This document shows, in pieces, positions 50,375-57,303 of a stretch of 57,303 nt of DNA. Position 1 is the first letter of the stretch, and every line of letters begins with the position of its first letter. The notes below the pieces were generated by a model, which saw nothing but the letters and a program-made list of their open reading frames with translations, was not told the DNA's origin and did not search any database. A program made the translations under genes and the position numbers. The stretch is from Candidatus Aminicenantota bacterium (GTDB lineage: Bacteria; Acidobacteriota; Aminicenantia; Aminicenantales; Aminicenantaceae): positions 1 to 57,303 of the forward strand of contig DQWD01000337.1 of assembly GCA_011042725.1 (NCBI GenBank), written 5' to 3'.

Positions 50375-51195
50375 TGAGTTCCCTGGCCCATTTGGAAAAG
50401 AAAAAAACCTTATTTTTCCCTAGTGTTCGTGATATTTTTAAATTTTACTTTTTCCTTGGTTTAAATTCTCGCCGCTCGCGATTGTTTTTACTCAGTAGTA
50501 TAGTGCCGATTGTGATTGCGGCTATCTTTAAAGGATCCCAGATTCTTTACGGTCAACCCCGCTTTTCGGGCTTATTTATCTATTCCAACATGATCATGAT
50601 GTTTTTTCTGCACTTTTTAATCCTGATCATGACCCTTTTTTTTGGCAGTTCAGTGTGCCGGGAAGAAGTGGACGGGTCAACTTTACCTTATCTGGTTACG
50701 CGACCTCTGCATAAAATGGCTTTTATTGTCGGAAAATATGCCGCCTCTACTTTGCTTGTCGGCTTGACGGTGATCTTTAGCTTGGCGATTTGTTTTCTTA
50801 TCCTTAATCTTACCCAGCTGGGAGAGGGGGGTATCTATAAAGTCTTAGCCCGGGATGCCGGAGTGCTCTTCTTAGGGGTCATGAGTTATATGGCCCTTTT
50901 TACTTTTTTGGGCATCATCTTGAAAAAAGCCATTTTCTTTGGTTTGCTCTTTAGTTTTGGCTGGGAGAATATCATCCAGTATTTCCCTGGTCAGACCCAG
51001 CGATTTGCTGTTGTTCATTACCTCAAATCTCTTTTGCCCGCCATGACCCAGGAAGGGTTTCCTTTTCTACTGTTTCGTTTGGAGCCAACTCCACTGGCTC
51101 AGTCGATACTTACCTTGCTGGGAATAGTTATATTCTTTTTAGGACTAAGTTGTGCCCTTTATGCTTGGAAAGAGTTTATCATTGATTCAAAATAA
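50374..51195 (+). CDS. ABC transporter permease (ABC-2 type)
   Basis: Multi-TM; FFGSSVCREEVDGSTLPYLVTRPLHKMAFIVGKYAASTLLVG; adjacent to ATPase. Confidence 0.9.
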   Translation: MSSLAHLEKKKTLFFPSVRDIFKFYFFLGLNSRRSRLFLLSSIVPIVIAAIFKGSQILYGQPRFSGLFIYSNMIMMFFLHFLILIMTLFFGSSVCREEVDGSTLPYLVTRPLHKMAFIVGKYAASTLLVGLTVIFSLAICFLILNLTQLGEGGIYKVLARDAGVLFLGVMSYMALFTFLGIILKKAIFFGLLFSFGWENIIQYFPGQTQRFAVVHYLKSLLPAMTQEGFPFLLFRLEPTPLAQSILTLLGIVIFFLGLSCALYAWKEFIIDSK

Positions 51196-51240
51196 AAAAA
51201 ACTGGTGAAAACTGGTGACAGTTCACCTATTTACCTAACT
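51196..51240. repeat. REP-like dispersed repeat, copy C
   Basis: aaaaaactggtgaaaactggtgacagttcacctatttacctaact, immediately after the permease stop codon. Confidence 0.75.
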
Positions 51241-51249
51241 TTTCTAAAA

Positions 51250-51289
51250 ACAAACTGGAAAATTAGTGATAGCTCACCTATTTGCCTAT
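51250..51289. repeat. REP-like dispersed repeat, copy D (diverged)
   Basis: aaactggaaaattagtgatagctcacctatttgccta. Confidence 0.6.
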
Positions 51290-51349
51290 TTTTTCCAGAG
51301 AAAAAATAAAAACGCGAGCCTCAAAAACAAAAAAATAAGGACTTTTTAC

Positions 51350-51453
51350 ATTATTTATCTATTCCAATATGATCATGTACGATCATGATGTTTTTTCTGC
51401 CCTTTTTGATCGTGCTCATGACCCTTTTTTTGGACAGTTCAGTTGACCGGAAA
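51350..51453 (+). pseudogene. Relic fragment duplicated from the ABC permease gene (matches about 50571-50673)
   Basis: ttatttatctattccaatatgatcatg..gatcatgatgttttttctgccctttttgatcgtgctcatgaccctttttttggacagttcagttgaccgg vs gene ttatttatctattccaacatgatcatgatgttttttctgcactttttaatcctgatcatgaccc..ttggcagttcagtgtgccgg. Confidence 0.85.
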
Positions 51454-51563
51454 AAGAACTAATTTTAAATCAATTTGATTATTATTCTTTCTTGTAAATA
51501 GAAACCTGCTCAAACAGCCTAACTTGGACGTTAAATTTAACTATTTATAGCTGATTTCGAGTT

Positions 51564-52559
51564 TTACTTTTCTTCTGTTTCTTTTTTTGATTCGGCCTCT
51601 AAGCGCTGAATAAGATCTTCGGTGATTTGGACAGAGATGATCACTTTATCAGGTTCAGGAGTGATTTGAATGTTATTCAGTAGTTCACCAAAGACTGGTT
51701 TTTGAGCAGTCGCCATAGCTCCCATTGACTTTAATCCATTGATGAAATCAGCTAATTGCTTAACTTTCTGCTCGTCATCGCTGAATAGTTTTATTTCGCC
51801 GGCATAGGCTTGATTAGCATAGTCAAAAGAAATAGTTCCGGCCTTAATCGTTTTAAGATTAGCTAGCATCGGGTTCTGACCAGCGGCTTGGTCCATAGTT
51901 TTAGCCGGGAAGAATCCAACTCCCCAGAAGAGAGCCTCTTGGTTAACATCCCCTAGCAAGTTCGTCAGGTTTTCGCTGGTTTTGCAACTAGGCTTTTTAC
52001 CTTGCGCGACATCGATAACACCCTGGACTCCTACTTTAGTACCGACGATGATATTTGAGTCATCGAGAAAAGCAAAGCATCCGGGTTCTTTCTCATCTTT
52101 GGGCTGTCCAGTATAGAGAGTGACTCCGTTATAATCTTCTTCCTGAATTTCCACCCCTTCTTCTTGGGTTGCTTGAGCCTTGATAAAACCAAGTACTTTT
52201 TCCTTGTCATATTTTAGATTAATAACCGCAGCTGCGTTTTGTTTTTCTCCTTCGGGAGCACTTAATATTGCTCCGCAAGCATAGAACACATCTTTTTGAG
52301 GATCGATACCTACTTGTTGAATGAATTCTTGGTATTTCTGGTAATTCTCATCTTTTTGGATAGCTTGATTGACAGCTTCCAGCTTCATCAATTTCTCTAG
52401 ATTAGCAAAGAAGACAGCTTGACTTTCTTGAGGAAAAAGGTTGAGCATGTCCGCCGGTTTGGCTTCGCCAGCTACCGGCACAGCTTCTTTTTTCTTACAA
52501 GAAGACAAGCTGAAAACAAGAAGAGGTACAATTAATGCTAAAACTAATCCTTTTTTCAT
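51564..52559 (-). CDS. Putative lipoprotein of unknown function
   Basis: MKKGLVLALIVPLLVFSLSSCKKKEA lipobox; LNLFPQESQAVFFANLEKLMKLEAV. Confidence 0.7.
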   Translation of the reverse strand: MKKGLVLALIVPLLVFSLSSCKKKEAVPVAGEAKPADMLNLFPQESQAVFFANLEKLMKLEAVNQAIQKDENYQKYQEFIQQVGIDPQKDVFYACGAILSAPEGEKQNAAAVINLKYDKEKVLGFIKAQATQEEGVEIQEEDYNGVTLYTGQPKDEKEPGCFAFLDDSNIIVGTKVGVQGVIDVAQGKKPSCKTSENLTNLLGDVNQEALFWGVGFFPAKTMDQAAGQNPMLANLKTIKAGTISFDYANQAYAGEIKLFSDDEQKVKQLADFINGLKSMGAMATAQKPVFGELLNNIQITPEPDKVIISVQITEDLIQRLEAESKKETEEK

Positions 52560-52816
52560 CTACTTTTCCCTCCAAATCAAATTTGATTTGACTATATCAG
52601 AAAGAGTGAACAAAAGCAATTAATATATGTTGATAAATGCTAGAACCAATGATTATAGAGCCAATGATTATATTTGGTTGAGATTAGAGGATAAAAAAGA
52701 TAAACTTACTTTTCTGTTGACCTATTTTTCACGGTTAGATTGATGGCCATTATTGTTTCAATTATTGATTGAGGTGGCCAATTATTTTCTAAGTTAGGAT
52801 AAGTAAGGAGGAAGGA

Positions 52817-54124
52817 ATGGTTAAAAAATTGGTCGTTTTGTTCATGGTGAGTTTATTTTTTGGTGGGGCATTAGTTTCTGCCCTGCCTGCTAGGCCAATT
52901 CACATCTTGAGTTTGCGGGACAGAGCCGAGGTAGTTAATACTTGGTTAGAGGTACGCTTAGAGACAATTCTGCCAGAGGTCATGAAAAGAGAAGGAATTG
53001 ACATGTGGTTGGTCATCTGCCGCGAGTACAATGAAGACCCGGTTTTTCTTACTCTAGTGCCAGCTGATTATTTTTCAGCCCGACGGTTAACCATGCTGGT
53101 TTTCTATCTCCACGATGATCACCTGGAGAAATTGGCTGTTAGCCGCTATCCAATTGGAAAGCTTTATCGGTCTGTGTGGCAGCCGACAAAGATGGATCAA
53201 TGGAGTTGTTTGGCCCAGGTTATTAAAGAAAGAAACCCGCAACGCATCGGAATTAATGTCGGCCCAGATTTTGCTTTTGGCGATGGTTTGTCAGCTTACT
53301 TAAAAGAAAAACTGGAAAAAGCTTTAGGTCCTGAGCTGGCTTCCAGGTTAGTTTCAGCCGAAAAAGTGGCCGTGGGTTGGCTAGAAAAGAGATTGCCGGA
53401 AGAAATCGAGGTTTATCATCATCTAGTTCATATTGCCCATGAAATCATTGCTGAAGCCTTTTCGGCTCAAGTCATTACTCCCGGGGTAACCACCGCCACG
53501 GATGTAGTTTGGTGGATGAGAGAGAAAATCAAAGAGTTGAAACTAGATACCTGGTTTCAACCTTCGGTCTCTATCCAACGGGCGCCGAGTAGTTCTTATC
53601 AGGGCCTAGTAATCCACCAGGGGGACCTTCTTCATTGTGATATTGGCATTACTTACTTGCGCTTAAATTCTGATACCCAGGAGCATGCCTATGTGCTTCG
53701 TCCCGGAGAAATCGATGCGCCGGAAGGGTTGAAGAAGGCTCTAGCAGTGGGGAATCGCTTGCAAGATATTTTAATCGCTGAATTTCAGGCAGGGCGCACC
53801 GGGAATGAAGTTCTCCGGCTAGCTCTCCAAAAGGCTAAAGCTGAGGGTATCGAAGCCAGTATATATTCTCACCCCCTTGGCTTTCATGGTCATGCTGCGG
53901 GTCCAACCATCGGACTTTGGGATCACCAGGAAGGAGTTCCGGGGCCAGGGGATTATCCTCTCTATCTTGACACCTGTTATTCCATCGAGCTTAATGTTCA
54001 AGTTCCCATGCCAGAGTGGGGAGGTAAAAAAGTAAGAATAGCCCTGGAGCAAGATGCCGTCTTTACCGGCGAGGGAGTAACATTTCTGGATGGTCGCCAG
54101 ACATCATTTCATTTAATCCGCTAG
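52817..54124 (+). CDS. M24 family metallopeptidase (Xaa-Pro aminopeptidase-like), secreted
   Basis: Signal peptide; LLHCDIGITYLRLNSDTQEHAYVL; HPLGFHGHAAGPTIGLWDHQEG; YSIELNVQVPMPEWGGKKVRIALEQDAVFTGEGV. Confidence 0.9.
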   Translation: MVKKLVVLFMVSLFFGGALVSALPARPIHILSLRDRAEVVNTWLEVRLETILPEVMKREGIDMWLVICREYNEDPVFLTLVPADYFSARRLTMLVFYLHDDHLEKLAVSRYPIGKLYRSVWQPTKMDQWSCLAQVIKERNPQRIGINVGPDFAFGDGLSAYLKEKLEKALGPELASRLVSAEKVAVGWLEKRLPEEIEVYHHLVHIAHEIIAEAFSAQVITPGVTTATDVVWWMREKIKELKLDTWFQPSVSIQRAPSSSYQGLVIHQGDLLHCDIGITYLRLNSDTQEHAYVLRPGEIDAPEGLKKALAVGNRLQDILIAEFQAGRTGNEVLRLALQKAKAEGIEASIYSHPLGFHGHAAGPTIGLWDHQEGVPGPGDYPLYLDTCYSIELNVQVPMPEWGGKKVRIALEQDAVFTGEGVTFLDGRQTSFHLIR

Positions 54125-54222
54125 TTCCGCTAATTCCTTATGGCCGTTCGTTCAGCCAAGCATTCCTTGATTAAAATTAGAACCACCCCCAGAGCATCCT
54201 GAAGAGAAATATTTTGGTTTCT

Positions 54223-55188
54223 TTAAACAGAGGAAGATAAGCGTCTATAAAATTTTAACTGACTGGCGTAGAACCAACAGCGAAACCAAATAAAGCCAAA
54301 AATAAAGAATTGATTAATAAGGAAAGCTAAAATGATCAGTAGCGGAGTATTCTCAGGAAGCCATTCGAGCCAACTCCCCATTAAGAGGGAAAAAATAACC
54401 AGAGAAGTGAAAATCAAATAATATAATCCTAAAGCTGAACCCAGGTTAGCCACCACTCTTTTCCAGGAAATAATGATGGCTTTGAGAGGATTTTTTTCAT
54501 TAAGGGAAACCAGATGAAGGCGCGCATAATCAAAAAGCATTTGGAAGAAAAAGAGGAGAAAAAAGAGAATCACCTTAGTGACCAAACCCACATAGAAAGC
54601 TGGCCTTTCCGAAAGAGCAGTCTGGGATAAATAGTCAACAAACCAGCGGAAAAGGCGGCCTAGTCCTTGGTAAAGGACGAAGAAAATGGCTCCCGAAATA
54701 AGCATTATTCCCAGCAGGCGCAAGAAAAAAACTGCGGCTTGTTGAAAGAAAAATCCAGCTTTAAAAGGCGATTTTCCGGAGGCATAGGTGGCGATAATTC
54801 CCCCGGAAATAAAGGTTTGCAGAAGAAGATAAACCAGAAAAACAAGGATTAAAGAGAAGGGAAAAGAGAGTAGCCTTTGATCCAGAGAGACTAAAGCCTC
54901 CAGGTTGTTCAGCAAGGCTCCCTTAGGAGATAAGGTCGTTACCTCGACTGTTTTTTCCAGGCCTTGAGCTTCATCATGGAATTCTTGCCACCAGAGATAG
55001 TCAAAATCACGGACAATATTTTCGGAAGCGATACTAGAACCGAGATGATTTTTAAATGAATGGGCAAGGGGGGCAGCTAGGATAAGGCCCAAGATAAGAT
55101 TGAAGACAAAAGCAATCACCACCACAGAAAAAAAGCGTCGGGTTGTTTGCCAACCATGAAGATAATCTTGAATTATTTTAATGCCCAT
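54223..55188 (-). CDS. Hypothetical multi-TM membrane protein
   Basis: 321-aa ORF with about six hydrophobic segments; no family recognised. Confidence 0.6.
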   Translation of the reverse strand: MGIKIIQDYLHGWQTTRRFFSVVVIAFVFNLILGLILAAPLAHSFKNHLGSSIASENIVRDFDYLWWQEFHDEAQGLEKTVEVTTLSPKGALLNNLEALVSLDQRLLSFPFSLILVFLVYLLLQTFISGGIIATYASGKSPFKAGFFFQQAAVFFLRLLGIMLISGAIFFVLYQGLGRLFRWFVDYLSQTALSERPAFYVGLVTKVILFFLLFFFQMLFDYARLHLVSLNEKNPLKAIIISWKRVVANLGSALGLYYLIFTSLVIFSLLMGSWLEWLPENTPLLIILAFLINQFFIFGFIWFRCWFYASQLKFYRRLSSSV

Positions 55189-55199
55189 TTTATCCTCCC

Positions 55200-57188
55200 T
55201 TAACTGCCAGGAAAACGCCAGAGTTCGAAAGCATTCTGAAGCCAGAACAGCCAGCGGGATGTTAGCTTAAGCCATCCCCAGGGGGAAGGTTGGTTGACCA
55301 CCGAGTTGTTCCGTCGGTTAAGGTCAATTACCCAGGTAAAATCCGGATCGACGATGGCTTTAACCGCCGGAACTGAGCGTTGATAGACGAACTTTCGCCA
55401 TAAAGCTTGGCCATCCCATTTTTCTCGCTGAGTAGTGCCATCTTGAAATTCAATTAAAATGTCTACTGGAGCCTTAATTTCGCCTAAGCGGCGGACCAAT
55501 ACTTCAACTAAATAGTTGGTTTGGGTGTATTCTTTTTCGGCTAAAGTTTGGAGTTGTTGGTCAAATTTGCCCTGTGGAGAGGGAAGGCGGTGGTTAACCA
55601 AGGCCGCCACTGCGTAATCAAGAAATCCTTCTTGATAGATGAGTTGATGCAGAATATTGACTGCTTCTTTCCCTCCAAACTCCTCAACTGTGTTTAAAAA
55701 ATCTTGAGGTTGAGGATGTTTAAACCAGTGTCTCGTTGAATAAGTTTTCATCATTGCCCAGAATTTTTCTTCGCCCATGAATCTTTTCAGGCTTCTCAAC
55801 ATCAACTCTCCCTTGCTATAAGAGTTAGCGCCGTAACTCTCCCAATTCATAAACTGCCAGGCATAGGTTTGAAGAAGATCCATTTTGGCTGTTAGGCGGT
55901 GGGAAGAAATTTCCTGGGCTTCGATGGGGATGGCAATTTTCTTAAAAAGCACCGGCACTCCAAAATAACGTTGGGTAAAATAGGGGGGACCGTAAGCAGC
56001 ATAGTAAACTTGAGTATCGAGAAAGGAGGTGAATCCTTCGTCCATCCAGGGATTCTCGAATTCGTTGCTTCCCACCAGGCCATAAAAATAACCGTGGCCG
56101 AACTCGTGAATGGTAACCTCCTCGGGATCACCACTTCCTGGAGGATCAAGAAAATGGGCTCCAGCAGTGAAAAATGTTGGGTATTCCATCCCTCCGGATT
56201 TACTGTTGAAGGCCGGGTCAACACAGGTGATGGTGGAATAGGGATACTCCCCAAACCATTGACTACAGTATTTCAGAGCATTTTTCACGGCCAGTAAGTA
56301 ACGGTCCTTAAGATGACGGTGGTAAGGCTGAAGGAGGAGGGTAATTACTGTTTCTTTGCCTGTGTCGTGGCGGTATTTCTCCTTGAATTCCAAGAAGTGA
56401 GGACTGGCGGTCCAAGCAAAATCGTGAACACTATGTTGAACGAAAAGATGGGTAGAGGTGCCATCACCATTATCCTTGCTTGACTTTAGTTCTCCGGTGG
56501 CTCCAATGATGAAAGAGGAAGGAAGGGTGATTTTTACTTGGTAAGTCCCGTAGTCAGCGTAATATTCGCTATTGGCGTGATATTGATGGCAATTCCAACC
56601 GTCCTCCTCCAAGACTCCAATCTTGGGGAACCATTGGGCGATGAAAAAATAATCTTTCCATGCTCCTGTTCTCGAAATAGGGCGGGGTATTTTAGCCGTG
56701 AAATTAATGGCTAGCTTGATTGTCTCTCCGGCTTTAAGTGGGCGCGGAAGGGGAACCGAGAAAACAGTTTGATCAAAGGGGTTGGGGTTATCAGGATGGC
56801 GGAACTCGATTTTATTAGTCAAGTCAGCCGCAATAAAATTATCTGCAGGGATTATTTTTATAGAATCAATTTGGCAGTATCCCCAGTCTTCTTCCTGAAA
56901 ATCGGCGGTGGGATTGCCGCCTTCCCACCATTCTTCCCAAAGGTAGGTAGACCGATTATTCTGAAAGGCATTCCAGTAAAGATGAAACCAAAGCTCCGCA
57001 GTAGCTTGATTGGTGGGATTGGTCCAAGTTAAGATTTCCTGCCCCTCGATTATTTTTCTTTCGGGATGAAGGCGAACATCCATGTCATAATTGGCTATCT
57101 GAGGACAAAAAACCTCTTCTTGGGCGAGAAGAGGGAGAAGAGTAATAAACAAGAGGAAAAAGCAAAGGTGAAGACGGAAGCGTGACAA
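55200..57188 (-). CDS. M1 family metallopeptidase, secreted
   Basis: VTIHEFGHGYFYGLVGSNEFENPWMDEGFTSFLD (HExxH-x18-E); GGMEYPTFF; signal peptide. Confidence 0.94.
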   Translation of the reverse strand: MSRFRLHLCFFLLFITLLPLLAQEEVFCPQIANYDMDVRLHPERKIIEGQEILTWTNPTNQATAELWFHLYWNAFQNNRSTYLWEEWWEGGNPTADFQEEDWGYCQIDSIKIIPADNFIAADLTNKIEFRHPDNPNPFDQTVFSVPLPRPLKAGETIKLAINFTAKIPRPISRTGAWKDYFFIAQWFPKIGVLEEDGWNCHQYHANSEYYADYGTYQVKITLPSSFIIGATGELKSSKDNGDGTSTHLFVQHSVHDFAWTASPHFLEFKEKYRHDTGKETVITLLLQPYHRHLKDRYLLAVKNALKYCSQWFGEYPYSTITCVDPAFNSKSGGMEYPTFFTAGAHFLDPPGSGDPEEVTIHEFGHGYFYGLVGSNEFENPWMDEGFTSFLDTQVYYAAYGPPYFTQRYFGVPVLFKKIAIPIEAQEISSHRLTAKMDLLQTYAWQFMNWESYGANSYSKGELMLRSLKRFMGEEKFWAMMKTYSTRHWFKHPQPQDFLNTVEEFGGKEAVNILHQLIYQEGFLDYAVAALVNHRLPSPQGKFDQQLQTLAEKEYTQTNYLVEVLVRRLGEIKAPVDILIEFQDGTTQREKWDGQALWRKFVYQRSVPAVKAIVDPDFTWVIDLNRRNNSVVNQPSPWGWLKLTSRWLFWLQNAFELWRFPGS

Positions 57189-57303
57189 TTTTACCTCCTC
57201 TTAACCAATTTTGTCTAATCATAATGGAGATAAAGGGTAACATCAAGTTATTTTAGATGTTCACCACCAATAGGGCTAAGTGGGGACGTTCCAAATTGAG
57301 AAA

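Noticed and set aside
1-57303. CRISPR arrays, rRNA, complete IS elements, prophage or toxin-antitoxin loci
   Set aside because: None seen: no regularly spaced repeats, no transposase/integrase ORF and no typical TA pair in the ORF list.

Overview
The window is a gene-dense bacterial chromosome segment. No rRNA, tRNA, CRISPR array, phage or intact transposon was recognised. Genes are mostly on the minus strand up to about 39.6 kb and mostly on the plus strand after that. Recognisable content includes: a spermidine synthase-like/AmrS-type radical SAM/DUF362 cluster; a hybrid histidine kinase with two REC-GGDEF proteins and an Hpt protein; rnc-pyrC-pyrB-pyrR; ribF; mazG; lnt-prfB, with prfB needing the classical +1 frameshift at CTT-TGA-C; SPOR, SPFH and NfeD proteins; an HU/IHF-like protein; coaE; a group of PilZ-like proteins beside a LuxR-type regulator with a degenerate receiver; proS-pcm; rpsO-pnp, three pseudopilins and lpxB; waaA-PAP2; M23, M24 and M1 peptidases; and two ABC ATPase/permease pairs. 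The most unusual item is at 45969-47597. This ORF contains essentially all of the cofactor-independent phosphoglycerate mutase (iPGM/GpmI), but in circularly permuted order: the canonical C-terminal half comes first, followed by the canonical N-terminus with the catalytic Ser. Intergenic regions hold a dispersed REP-like hairpin repeat (three loci), a second small dispersed repeat (two loci), a relic fragment of the neighbouring ABC permease gene, and two diverged copies of a short sequence that may be a decayed coding remnant. All calls come from reading the sequence. No database search was run.
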